From NCBI GenBank assembly GCA_964036195.1, contig OZ038455.1, positions 18,245,855-18,309,854 of the forward strand: a DNA stretch of 64,000 nucleotides, in the 5' to 3' direction. The first letter of the stretch is position 1, and each line of letters begins with the position of its first letter. Below, one piece after another: positions 1 through 13,500 of this stretch. This DNA comes from Sphaerolaimus hirsutus. Lineage: Eukaryota > Nematoda > Chromadorea > Monhysterida > Sphaerolaimidae. A program made the position numbers and the translations under genes. The notes under the pieces are model-generated. The model did not search any database. It was given only the letters and a program-made list of their open reading frames with translations, and was not told the origin of the DNA.

Positions 1-1486
1 CTCGAAATACCCCCCCCCCCTCGAAATACCCCCCCTCAAAATGGGCACTTTGAATTTGTGGTCCGGGAAATGCATAACAGACTTTCAAAACACTTACTGT
101 GTTACGTTAGAACATCGTTTATACCATCCAAATCCTTATATAAGGCTGTAAAAACTTATAAATGGTATTTATTGTTGCATTTTTCATGTTTTTCTCTCAA
201 AATTTTCACTCTGAAAAAAACCCGGGGGGTAATTCAAGGAAATACGGTATACACATAAACCCCTCCCTAACGTCACTTAGCCATCACTTTTAACGTGTGT
301 TCTGCATTGTACAGATCACAAACTTCGGTATTTGTCATGTACATGCACTTTACACTCAATTTTAGTGGGGGTATTTCGAGGGGGGGGGGGTTATTATTTC
401 CTCAGCCGAATTTTAGGGGGGTATTTCGAGGGAGGGGTTAAGTCAATGGGGGGGGATAATTCGAGGTAATACGGTATAATACCGGTATTACCGTGAAATA
501 ACCCCATGGGGTTTATTATTTCGCTAGCAAAATTTGAGTGGGTTTATTCGAGGGGGGTTATTATTTCGTCAGAATGTTTCGGTAGTATAATAAATAGTAG
601 GCATTTACGTACCAAAAAAAGTAATAAATGCATCCAAACATGATATAACTCACTGTGCACATACATTTGAAGAAAGTTTTCAAATATATATTGTACATAC
701 CGTATTGTGCCTGCGCACACTAGTTTTCACACGAAATTTCGAAAACTCACAAATCAGTCTAGAACGCAGTTGACTTTTCTACAATCAGATGGCCGTCAAA
801 TACAATTGACGGAGATTAAAAATGACTCATTGTGGAAAACTCAAACCCGTTCAAAGCTCATTTATGAGTTTTCAAAATTGAGTGTGAAAACTAGTGTGCG
901 CAGGGCCATTACCTCGAAATACCCCCATGAGGGTTTATCATTTCACTAGCTAAATTTGAGGGGAGGGGTATTATTTCGTCAGAATGTTTCGTAAGGATCG
1001 TAGTAAATAGTAGGCATTTACGTACCAAAAAGGTAATAAATGCATCCAAACAGGATATATTTGGACATAAAAATGTACATGGCTACACAAACAAGTCAAT
1101 GTGTAGCTGTGGTGCAAATTAGTATGAATAAATCAATCATGTACATTGCATACATGATGTATTTCATACCGGACGGGGGGTACTTGAGGGCGGGGGGGGG
1201 GGGTAATTGGGAGGGGGGTTAATTCAAGGGGGGTAAATTCGAGGTAATACGGTAGGTACATTGCTGTTCCATTTGCCAAGTAAAGTTTTAATTCTATAGA
1301 ATGAATTTTACTATGTAGGCTCACCTATTAAGTTATCACCTAGTCAAGATGGCGAGTTACCATAACAAACAATTTTAACAAACAATGCTTAATGCCTAAG
1401 GTTGGGGCCATCTCTCAAATGATGGTCAACAACGTTGTTCTCAATTTTAAGCAGAGGTGCAAAAATTAAAGACCCCTCAAACTCAC
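1..1486. repeat. Cluster of TACCGTATT/CGAAATACCCCC-family fragments
   Basis: Repeated blocks of C- or G-runs with CGAAATACCCCC, TTATTATTTC and GGTAATACGGTA lie at about 1-480, 480-575, 900-985 and 1170-1255. An unrelated inverted-repeat element with ends GCGCACACTAGTTTTC lies at about 708-910. There is no coding content; the open frames here come from the repeats. This lies within the next intron(s) of the minus-strand gene. Confidence 0.7.
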
Positions 1487-1566
1487 CGCATTGAAATTCT
1501 TGTTAGTGATGCTTTCAGTGTCATCGATAATGACCACAATGTCACACATACATTGGGGCTGCGTAG
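1487..1566 (-). CDS. First exon of vWA domain N (type 1); rest outside window
   Basis: An 80-base exon, phase 1 in and phase 0 out. The acceptor at ...CACTTACAG fits the phase of the preceding linker, and the donor is GTGAGT. It encodes TTQPQCMCDIVVIIDDTESITNKNFNA: a first vWA strand with D-x-T-x-S, a conservative MIDAS variant. No later exon of this domain is recognised between 1 and 1486, which is filled with repeats, so the gene must continue to the left of the window. Confidence 0.8.
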
Positions 1567-4500
1567 CTGTAAGTGGCGATTAAAAATAATCAGGTAGTAA
1601 AATAATTTTACAATAAATAAATAAATAAAAACAAAACAGCATCACTTTCACATAAATACATGTAATTACATATTACCTCCAATATTTATAAGGTATACCC
1701 AACGATGGCAAAAACACAGAAATTGAACACAGAAACTCATCGAGTTTCTGTGTTTTTGTTTTACACAGAAACACGGAAACTCATAAATTTTGAAAAACTC
1801 AAAACTCAAATGAGTTTTTTTTTGGAGAACACAGAAACACAGAAACACGGAAACACAGAAAAGTTTTTTGAGTTTTTGTGTTTTTTTCAGCAAAGTGGTT
1901 GAATGCACATTAATTCAGTTAAACTAAACAAGATAAGCATCTATAGTATGTAAATATGTACATAATGTATTCATATTTTATAATGGTACAAAAAAAGAAA
2001 TTAAAGATGGCATGCACATCTCATGGTGGATTTGACAATTTAAGTTTTGACATTTAAGTATACCTTATTACCTTGAATAAACCCCCCTTGAATTAACTCC
2101 CCTCAAAATGGACTGGTGAAATAATAAGTCCCGCCCCCCTTGAAATACCCCCCTCCGGGATGATGTACATCATGTATCCAATGTACATGATGTATTTATT
2201 ACTGCTTATTTGCATCGCAGCTACACATAGACTTTACTAGGTTGTGTAGCTGACTATATGTTTTTTTCAAATATATCATGTTTGTACGCATTTATAACCT
2301 GTTTTGGTAATGTAAATGCCTACTATTTTCTATGATCCTTACAAAACTTTTGGACGAAATAATAATGCCCATGGGGGTATTTCGAGGTGATATGGTAGTT
2401 GTAGTTCAAATCAATTCCGTAGTCTTCCATACAGTGCACATCCATTGAAGAATTTTGGAGTACTGCGTAAATTGTCGTTTCTGGGCATTTTGTTGCTGGT
2501 GTTGTGATGGTGATGTCCTCATTGTGGACATTTTTAAGGACTTTTCTGACACTTGAATGAATACACAAATGTTATGTGGGGTTAAAACATGTGCCAAACC
2601 AATATTTTATAAGAAAACCACTGTTTCCAGATCGAAATGCTGTAAATCAAAAATTTTTGTGGGAAAACTCGAATTTTTTGGAAAAAACTCAAGTTTTTTT
2701 AGAAAAAACTCGAAAAACTTGAGTTTTTACAAAAAACACAGAAATAAAAACAGAGTTACTCAAGTTTTTTTCAAGAAAAAAACTCAAAACACAGGTATTC
2801 ATTTTTGAAAAACTCAAAACACAGAAAGTGTTTTTTTTTTGAGAACTTACCCATCGTTGGGTATACCTAGCTTATTTTGATTTCTACAAATTTTTACTGT
2901 ACCTTATATTAGATGGTACTGTTGCTGTAGGCCCTTGTTGGCAAGCGCCAGATTTGTTTAGGTAAGATGATATTATCTAGCACCCTATTGCTTAAAACAC
3001 ATAGTTACCTAATGCACACGTTTTTATCACATGCCCTTTGTGCAATTCAAACTTTGGCACATGCATTGTTGAGTGCATCTCACCTGTGCAACGTCACTTT
3101 GTTCACCTAGGTTCCTATGGTATTTAACCATATGCAGTTAGATCTTTTAGGGAGCTCACTAAGTAGCTCAATGTACTATTAATTCCTAGGCAGTGTTATT
3201 GCACCTGATTTGACACCCAGTATGAATTTGGAGTTTGAAGTGGAAGTGTATCAACTGGTGAAGTTGTAACTTGGGAATAGGAAATGCAGCTCATCTCATA
3301 ATTCTCATGTGTTCTCAACACCAGCATTCGACATAATAAACAATTCAACACAAAACTAGCAAGTGCACATTTATGACCAATGTTGCATTTGTATCAGTAC
3401 CTTCAATTAGAGGGTACCTTCTATTGTTTTCACCAGATTTAGAAAACATTTAACCAACACTGAACAACATGCAATTCATTTTATCAAACTGGAATGTAAC
3501 AAAATAATGAACCAGGCCTGATACAAGTTGACACAGAATTGTCTTGGTACCCTTTGGCACCATTTTCACCATTATCTGCTATCTTTGGTCACTTCATTAA
3601 TGATTTTTTGAGCTTTGGCGCGCAGCCCACTGTGCCTGATATTTGAGGTATATACCTTCTATTGAAGGTATGTAAATGTGACTTATAATTTTTTATCACA
3701 TTTAAAAAAGCCAAAAGTTATACCTTCTATTAGAGGGTACCTTATATTGTCAGTATACGTTAGATTGGAGGTATACCTTTTATTTGAGGTAATATGGTAA
3801 AATGTTTTTATATTGTCATTGCAATGACAAAAGAAAGCAGGCTTACTCACTTGTTGTGGTACTTGGTGTGGTTGTTGTTGTGGTACTTGGTGTGGTTGTT
3901 GTTGTGGTACTTGGTGTAGTTGTTGTGGTACTTGGTGTGGTTGTTGTTGTGGTACTTGGTGTAGTTGTTGTGGTACTTGGTGTGGTTGTTGTTGTGGTAC
4001 TTGGTGTGGTTGTTGTCGTGGTACTCGGTGTGGTGGTTGTTGTGGTACTTGGTGTGGTTGTTGTTGTGGTACTTGGAGTGGTTGTTGTTGTCGTTCTTGG
4101 TGTGGTTGTTGTGGTGCTTGGGGTGGTTGTTGTGGTGCTTGGGGTGGTTGTTGTTGTGCTTTGAGTGGTGGTTGTACTTGTAGAGCTACTTGTGCTAGTC
4201 GGACAATCCTCCGGCTTACATGGCAGCTTTTGCTCTATTTGCTCCTGGTTATGGAAAATATAATATAAAGTAATAGCCACAAACACATACAGAAAACATA
4301 TGTGAGTTTCATCAGAATATTTTGGTAAAATATTGAATATTTACAGCAAAATAGGTAGATATCGATATCAGATATTCATCAGGCATGTTCCCATATCAAA
4401 AATATTGAACATTGGCATTGAACAGTCATACAGCCTGAAAGCTGAAATTACAGCTCGATGTAGAATGCAGTGTGATGAAAATGTAATCTTTAACCATAAA

Positions 4501-7500
4501 ATCAATTTTGTACACTTATTTCCTCAAATTACCCCTCTTCAATAAAACCCCCTCAAAATATTTTTGGACACTACCGCCCACTCTAGGTAATGCGATTAAT
4601 TTTGCAGTGACAATTCATGTTCATGAGACTGCATTTTATGTCAACCAATTTGACTGTAATTGACTGTCAACTCAAAATCCAAATAGCAGCCCCAGCAATA
4701 ACCTTATGCGCTGGCAACTGGGTGTCATTTTTCACAATGATCGTCATATCTTTTCCGCCAGAAATGCCTTCCAGTTCCTTTATGTCCAACGGCTTCAGGT
4801 AGCCATTCAAACCGGGCACGCCAATTGACAGAATCCTGATGTGCTTATCGTTGCGTAATTTGGCTGCTACAGGCACTGGGTCAGGCCCAATGGTGTGCCT
4901 GTGTGTTCGTGAAATAGTGTCATCGTATCAGTGTATCTTGGGAAAAGTGCCTTAGATAGAAACCCCTGAAAATTCCTCAGAAAAAGGGCGCCAGACACCA
5001 CGGAAAAATGGTGCCACGCACAAATTGCGCCAAAGGAAAAAATGCACCAGGCACCAATGGCACCATGGCGTGGTGCGGTTTGGAATCAAACCTGAAAGAT
5101 CTGACAGCAATAGAAAACCTACAAATGTCAATTCAAACGGTGTATTTTGGATAAACAGTTCCTGTAAAATTTATTTGCAGTTACCTATAAGTTACACCAA
5201 TAAGACCACATACTTTACAGGATGCTTAAAATGACCAGCCGAGTATATACACCCACCTGCCATCGGTAACTATGATGATGACCTTGGCGCGGTGCGGCGT
5301 GCTGTGCAAGTCGAACATCTCGCCCGCCGTCACGAGGCCCCTGCGTGCGCGGCAGAATTTGCATGCTTCATCTATTTAGTTATGGTGGAAAAATGACATT
5401 TTTTTATTGTTGCGCTGCGCGCGTGCAAGGAGCTGGTGTGCGTGTTTATAATACAGGTGATATTTACATGTGGGTTGGTATCAGCATTCCAAAAATCTAG
5501 GGAGGTGACAAGAAAAAAGAAAATTTTTCAAATTTTCTCCAGATTTTTCCAAGGAGATTTAATTGAAATTTATTTTTGGTAGAAAGTATAAAAATTTTCG
5601 CATTTACCATTTTGATTTGTACCGTATTTCCTCGAAATACCCCCCGGGGGTGATTGTTTCATAGTGGTCCCGAGAGGGGGGGGGGTTAAACGAGGGAGGG
5701 GGTATTTCGAGGTGGGGGTTATTATTTCGCCAGAATTTTTTTCAAATACTAGTACAAAATCGTCGTTTGTGATGTACACTGGTGTAGAAAAATGCATCAA
5801 TAACTGACATGTATGTATAGACTCATGTAGACTAATAGTACATAGTACGTAGATTTTTCTTTTCTTTTTAAATTGTACCCATGACTTGTAGAGCCAGTCG
5901 CGGTATGTGTGTTAAAAAAACCTGTTCTAACGTGATTACGACATTGTTTTAACGTGTGTTCTGCACTACGCAGAACACAAACTGCAGTATTTGTCATGTA
6001 TTTACGTTCTCTAGGGGAGGTATTTCGAGGGGGGGGGGTGATTGTTTCATAGTGGTCTCGAGAGGGGGGGAGGTCAAACGAGGGGGGGTATTTCGAGGAA
6101 ATACGGTATTTTACAAGTTTTTTTCCAGATAGAGTAAATTATATTTACATTTTGAGAGATTGTCAGATTATTTTTAGTTATATTTTCTGAGAATTACCCA
6201 ATTTTTGGAATCTGATAGGTATGTGCCTATGTCTTCTATGGCTGGTGGCGTAAAAGTGGTGCACTGTATGCTACAGCTATTCACTACCAGTACAGATAGA
6301 AGAACCTAAATATGGTGCATAAATCGGTATATCTTAACGACACTATCGTCTGGTCGTACCAGCCCAAAACCCATCGAACCTGCGAACACCACCGTTGATG
6401 AGATATTTTCACCTTTACAGATAACAAAGAGATAAAAAGTAAATCCCCCCCGTAAAAGGTACCTTGCTCACATAGGTATGCTTCTTCTGTAAAAGTATCC
6501 GAGTACAGAAAACATGATGTTTGTAGAAATTCCCATAGTATACTCCAGTCACTTTACACCCTACACGCGTGGTTCACGCTGAAGCGTGCCAACGATTTTT
6601 TATGCATGCGATTTTCATAAAAACTTGCAAAAGGTCATCTCTGTTCTAACGCTATACGTTAACTCATTCACAACATTGATTTTTGTTCATTTTTTTAAAC
6701 AAAAATCGCATGTTTTATCATCATTGGCACGCTTCCAACGTGAAACATAAATGGGTGCGATGGCAGAGTATCATGTCCGTCGAGTATAAGTAGGTTCCCG
6801 AATTACAGACGTTACACCGTAAGTGTATGATTATCGTAGTTGCATAAATACATAGGATTCGCTATCTTTTCAGGGAAACAGCTACCAAATAGATGAAACA
6901 CGATCACTATTATCACTTTTTATCCGACCAATTATCATCTATTATTTACCTAATTGTCATTTTGGTGAGGCCCAAACAATACCAAAAATGCACCAGTTAT
7001 TACGCAAATAAGCACGTTAATTAGACTCATTGTCAATTTATAGATCGAATAATGTTGCTACAACAATACCAATTTTTTTACAAAAATCGAGATGTAAAGC
7101 CTTATCGAGCAATTACGGGATCAACTCACAACAAAACGCAAACGGGCACCCAAATCCACTCACAAAGTAGTATTGGTAATCTCAGGCTCGTACACGAATT
7201 GCAACAGCGCTAGCTGGTCATCCAACAGCGTTTTGTAATCGGTCAAATCGAAACGGAAGCGTATGAGTTTGTTGAAGCTGAGAGCGCCGATGCGCACCTC
7301 GCGCTCGTTGATCGCGTAGTCGGGCAACAGCGTGTTGGCGATGAATTCGATTATCTGGATGAAAAGTGAAAAAATTAGGGTAGGAAGGGTTAGGTAGGGT
7401 TCAAACGATAATTATATCGTATCGAATATAGAATATCGAAAATCGACAAATTTTGGATATCGAATATCGATATCGAAAATTTTGAACAAATATCGCGTAT

Positions 7501-10500
7501 CGAAAATTTTGAAAAAATATCGAATATCGAAAATATCGATATCGGAACGTTATATGGTTCGAACCCTAGTTAGAAGCGAAGTCAACTTTTATAAAAAGAC
7601 GGAAAGAACTCATTGCTGTTATAAAGTTTTCCGTCTACTTATCTACAACAATGAAACAATACAACAATAAAGATAAACGAAAATCGCATGCTCAAATTAT
7701 ATTAGGCCGCGAACATAAGTAACTGCGCGTCCAGTGTCATGTTACTGGAGTAGTGATGTAAAATACGCCATAACTTTGGCGCCAAGTGCCAAAAGCGCCA
7801 TGGCGTTTTTCCGACTCCCACCGGAAAACGCCAATCGCGCCAGAGCAAAAAAGCTTTTTACCCTTGGTTTTCCGCAAGATAATTTTTTGGCCTCCCTACC
7901 GGGAGCCAACTTTTTGAAAAATATAATCTTACCAGTTTATAGCCTTTAGGACCAATACTCTGGCTGGAATCGATTATAATGACAAAGTCACAATCGCAGC
8001 TTTTGTGAATCGTTGTTGTTGTGCTGAAATGCAAATGCTTGAACGTTGTGGAATGGGTAATAAGCAGGGTTGGTTTTAGTAAAATTCTTTTTACTAAAAT
8101 TGTATTTTATTTTTATTAAAATTGTATTTTATTTTTATTTTATTCTTCAATTTTCCATTTTATTTTTATTTTTTTCTTCAATTTTTGATTTTATTTTTAT
8201 TTTATTTTTATTTTTTATTTGAGTTTGTGACCAGGATTCATTTAAGTAAAATTCTTTTTACTAAAATTGTATTTTATTTTTATTAAAATTGTATTTTATT
8301 TTTATTTTATTCTTCAATTTTACATTTTATTTTTATTTTATTCTTTAATTTTCTATTTTATTTTTATTTTATTTTTATTTTTTTCTGAGATTTTGCCAAC
8401 CCTGGTAATAAGGACTACAAACTACACCCGCGCCATTGTCTACTATACACATACTTATTTATGCCTTAAAAAATTTGTACTGGGCAGTGTGTTGACATAA
8501 AATATGCCGTTTGGTGTGAAAATGCGCACTCCCTGCAAAATCAGTTCAAAAAGTGTCATTCCAGGAACTTTTTTGTCTGCCCCGGGAAAAGGGGGGTGCC
8601 CCCCCCCCCCGCCCCCTGAGTACGTCCATGCATCAGCTGGCAATGACTTCATGGTACCAACCTCATTGTTGTGGTAGTGGTGCTCGGTGTTGTGGTTGTG
8701 GTGCTCGGTGTTGTGGTTGTGGTGCTCGGTGTTGTGGTTGTGGTGCTCGGTGTTGTGGTTGTGGTTGTGGTGCTAGTGGTTGTTGGCAGACAATCCTCTG
8801 CGAACGAGCGCAATTATGACAGAATTTGAAGATATAATCAGCTTAAAAAGCGTGCAATGACGAACCACACTGCAAATTGCCTCTAAGCCAGCCTTCGTAC
8901 CCAATTAGACTCTGAATGTCATTCAAAAACAAAACATAGTCATGATTGCCAGCGATATTCATAAGTTCATTTTTGTCGGGTGTGCTGAGTGGTGTCAAAC
9001 CGGGAACACCGATTACTACCACACCTGGGAAAACGATTTTCAACTAAATGAAAAAAAAAGAAAGTATTTTTGAAACTTTATGGAGAAGTTACGAACGTAT
9101 ATGCATATTCCTCAAAGCGAGTGCAGTCGGCACAGGGTCGTTGCCTAGTTGATGTCTGAAAAAATGTTGCAACTTTAAGGTGTGTTTGAGGTCTTATTCA
9201 GACTCCAGATTCAGACAAAGGAAACCAATGAAGTCAAATCATAGTTTTCAGGTTGTAAATGGAGTCACACCTCAAAAACATTGTGGTGATGATAAATTCT
9301 ATGCAGGGGTGCGTGCATGTCGCAGTTTTGCTCTCTTCACTCTATGCCATGGTATTATTGGGACAATTCATATGGTTATTACATTTTTTCATAAATTACT
9401 GATTTGCCGTGAAGCCAACATAAAATGCGGCGAAACAATTTAAAAAATTACCTGCCATCACTAATCAGAATGACAGCGCGTGCACCACGGACTGGGTAAC
9501 GGCTGAAGAGTTCAAGTGCCCTCTGTAGGCCAGAGTCTGTGTTCGCCCGGGAAAGAGACTGCAAGTGAAATGGATTCATGTAAATATATATTTATATCTA
9601 TCTGTAGTGTAACTTAGTACGGAAATACATGTGTATGTAAAACTGTAAATTCTTTCAAAATGCTCCCTCTTAAATAATTAATGTACCCAGTATGTTATAT
9701 GGATTCAGTAATTGGATAAGTACGCAGAGCAGTCCGGGTGAGTGGGGAACACAATACCATGAACATGTATTTTATACCATCTGATCATTACCACATTCAT
9801 TTGTACAATTCCACAAAAATCAGCTCTCTCATAAAAGTCCACAGATGACTTTTTCAAAAAGTATGCTGTCCATAAGCACAAATAATCCCCATCACAATTT
9901 CACATTTCACAACCTGGCAAACAATGGCCCTGATACGCCGAGCCAAATCGGCCGCGCTGCCGTACTGGTCGAAGACCACGGTCTCGAACACGTGCGAGCC
10001 GAAGGCGACCACGCCGAAGCGGACCGCCTTGCGACCGAACGCGTAGCTTTGCACTATGGCCGAGCTGAATTGCTTCACCTGGATGGGGTGGTTGGTTTAG
10101 GTAGGTGAGGTGAAGGGTGGTGAATTATTAGTGCCACACACACTGGATGTCAACTGGCCGAATAGTTTTCATTAAGGTTTTAGTTGATGGGTTGCGAAAC
10201 CATTTTCAAATGTACATGGCAATATTAATTCATCTTCGACATTGCCGCATGTGCACTTTCCTGCACAACTGTCCTGCAGTTGTTCAAATGTACGTACATT
10301 TACTCGAAAAATATGCGTACACGAGTACGCGGTAAGTGGTAACTACATTTACATATACTTTAAAAAAGTAATGTACTCACTTTTACGCGTACATTTTAGA
10401 AGTACTCGCATACAGGTAAAATGTTATTTTTGTTGCTAAAATCACAATTTTCTGTTGCTAAAATACGATAATTTTGAAGAATCATATAATATTTCTAAAA

Positions 10501-13500
10501 ACAACAAATAATCACTAAAAATGACATCCATTATGTCTTCCAGTGTAAAACTCACTTTCAAATGTAAAAAGTAGTAGCTTTTACGTTTTCCAGTGGAAAA
10601 TACTCGCTTTTACAATTTTCCTCGAAAAAAGTATTTTACTCACATTTACGCATGAGTACGAGGGAAAAAAGTATTTTACTCACATTTACGCATGAGTACG
10701 AGTAAAAATAAGTATTTTACATTTTCTATACTTTTTGGTGAGTAAAAAATAAATACTTACATTTACATATACTTTTATAAAAAAGTTCAGTAATTCTAAC
10801 AACTCTGCTGTCCTGCGACCTACAGTGAACTAGAATCGAGTTGACACCGGAGTCAGTTGACATCCAGTGTGTGTGGCGCTATTATAAGCGACCTACCAGT
10901 TCAAAATTGTGGCAAGTGAGTCTGTGTGATGTTTCCAGCACGAGCACGAAGTCACATTCACACCCGCGGTCTGCGAAATTTAGCAATTTTGAGTACAAAT
11001 AATCGATATTTTGAGTAGGATACACCCATCACACTAATCAGTCAAGCGAATAGTGGTTGTGTAAAAAGTGCCAAGACTGTGCTGAGTGCCAAAATGTGCC
11101 ATAGCACCGTTCAGAATTCTGATGCTATGTCAAATAACGGCAGAGCAAAATGGCTTAAAGCTGTTTCAGTCACCATCACCAGTGCCAGAAGTTTTTTATT
11201 ATCAATACAAAAAATGGCACCAGGTGCCAGTTCTGCAAAATGAGAAGTGAGAAGTGAAATGGCAAAATCAAAGAGAAATTACTTTTTATTTTTTTTTACT
11301 TCACTTGCCGTTTCACTTCGCCTTTGTCATTTCACTTCTCACTTCTCATTTTGCGGAACTGGCCTCAGAGAACCCAAAGCCGTGTATTGATGTAAAAGTG
11401 ATGTAGTGATGTAAAAAGCGCCATGGATCTTTTGGCATGTGTAAGCCAGCGCCAGCGCCAAGCGCCAATGGCACCACAGCAAAATGGCGCCAAAAGCACG
11501 AAGAGTGCCAATGCTTAGGGTTCTGGATTGGACTATGGCGCGGTTGCACTTAAATTTTCATCAGTACTAAAACAACATACCGTATTTCCTCGAAATACCC
11601 CCCCCCCCTTGAAATACCCCCCCCCTCGTTTGACCCCCCCCCCTCTCGAGACCACTATGAAACAATCACCCCCCCCCCTCGAAATACCCCCCCCCCAAAT
11701 TGAGTGTAAAGAGAACGTACATGACAAATACGGCAGTTTGTGTTCTGCGTAGTGCAGAACACACGTTAAAACAATGTCGGTGTCACGTTAGAACAGTGTA
11801 CATACCATCTACATACTAATATTAGTCTACAGAACCTTATAAATGGCGGTTTTTGTTGCATTTTTCGACGTCTGCGTACGTTTCAGACGACAATTTCGTA
11901 CTTGGTTTTCAAAAATTTTCTTGTGAAATAATAACCCCCCCCCCTCGAAATACCCCCCCCCCTCGTTTAACCCCCCCCCTCTCGGGACCACTATGAAACA
12001 ATCACCCCCCGGGGGGTATTTCGAGGAAATACGGTATCATAAATAATTTTTACCTTGTTCATATGATGATCAATTCAATGGTTGAATCAGATGCAGACTA
12101 GGTATGAAAAAGTTTTTTCACTGATGATTTCCCGATTTTTTCATGAAACTCAAGATTTCAGATGCAAATTAGATTTTTTGGAGTGAAGGTCAACAATTCT
12201 TGTAGTGAACTGCTACAATTTTGTGTGCAATATCATTTTTTCATGGAAATCAAAATTTAAATTTTAATGCACAAATTCAATTTTTCTCCATGAAAATCAA
12301 AATTTTGATTCTCATCAACAAATACATTTTTTATGAAAAAGATTTTTTTTTTCTAAAAAATTTTTGAGCAAAGACCTCAACTCACATGGTGTGGTTGTTG
12401 TGGTAGTTGGTGTTGTTGTTGTGGTAGTTGGTGTTGTTGTTGTGGTTGTGGTTGGTGTGGTTGTTGTTGTTGTGGTTGGTGTGGTTGTTGTTGTTGTGGT
12501 TGGTGTGGTTGTTGTTGTTGTGGTTGGTGTGGTTGTTGTTGTTGTGGTTGGTGTGGTTGTTGTTGTTGGTGTGGTTGTTGTTGTTGTGGTTGGTGTGGTT
12601 GTTGTTGTTGTGGTTGGTGTGGTTGTTGTTGTTGTGGTTGGTGTGGTTGTTGTTGTTGTGGTTGGTGTGGTTGTTGTGGTACTTGGTGTGGTAGTTGTTG
12701 TACTTGGTGTGGTTGTAGTAGTGGTTGGTGTAGTAGTTGTGGTTGTCGGTGTAGTAGTTGTGGTTGTGGTACTTGGTGTGGTTGTTGTGGTTGTTGGTGT
12801 GGTAGTTGTGGTTGTTGTTGAAGTAGTTGTTGTTGGACAAATGCCTGTAGTGACATAAGCAGGTATAACCAAAAAATTCCAGTACATTAAAATGCAATGG
12901 CCTGAAACATGTCCCAGATATTGTTCTGGTGATAATCAAAGATAGCCATTACAAGATTACCACATTCTGATTCACAGGATAGGAGAAACTAGCATAATTC
13001 TGAAACTAGTAGAAAAAGCCCAGTCCCAATAAATAACTCAAAAACCATACGCACTAGGATTGCATGGCCAGATGCCCTCAACCCAAAGGACACTCTTAAA
13101 GCCCAATCTTCCAATTGAAGGTACAACCAGAAAATGATCCTGTTCACCAGCAATGTCATGCAATTCTTGCAAGTCGGCCACAGATAGTGGCTGGCGGCCA
13201 GGCACACCAATTACCAAGAGATGGGTGCCTGATGCACGGATCTCTGATGCCAAAGGCACTGGGTCACGCCCAATGTGGTGCCTGCAAATGTAAATATCTA
13301 TGCTTTGAGGATAGTGGTGTTCAATAAGTATCCAGACGGTTTCGAGACACCAATCAAATCCCTATGAATATACATAGGATAAATACATCTGATGAATGGC
13401 TACAACAAAAATTGGTTGACTTGAGCAATTTTCTGTCGAAATATAACTCTTGGTGCACTCGTTTTTCAAATTTTTATTGTTTTTTCCCCAACTCACTCTG

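Noticed and set aside
2323..2568. Minus-strand frame with a peptide-like stretch (TTPATKCPETTIYAV) as a possible extra exon
   Set aside because: No donor or acceptor gives phase agreement with the neighbours, and exon 3851..4244 joins exon 1487..1566 directly in phase.
8553..8819. Cys/Gly-rich plus-strand frame resembling a metallothionein-like peptide
   Set aside because: It is the antisense of the Thr-rich linker exon 8662..8797 and has no support outside the repeat.
12364..12858. Plus-strand poly-Val, poly-Trp/Leu and minus-strand His/Gln- or Asn-rich frames over the Thr arrays (also 3802-4164, 18416-18799, 23212-23658, 27775-28283)
   Set aside because: They are alternative readings of the same minisatellite. 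Only the Thr/Pro frame is in phase with flanking vWA exons.
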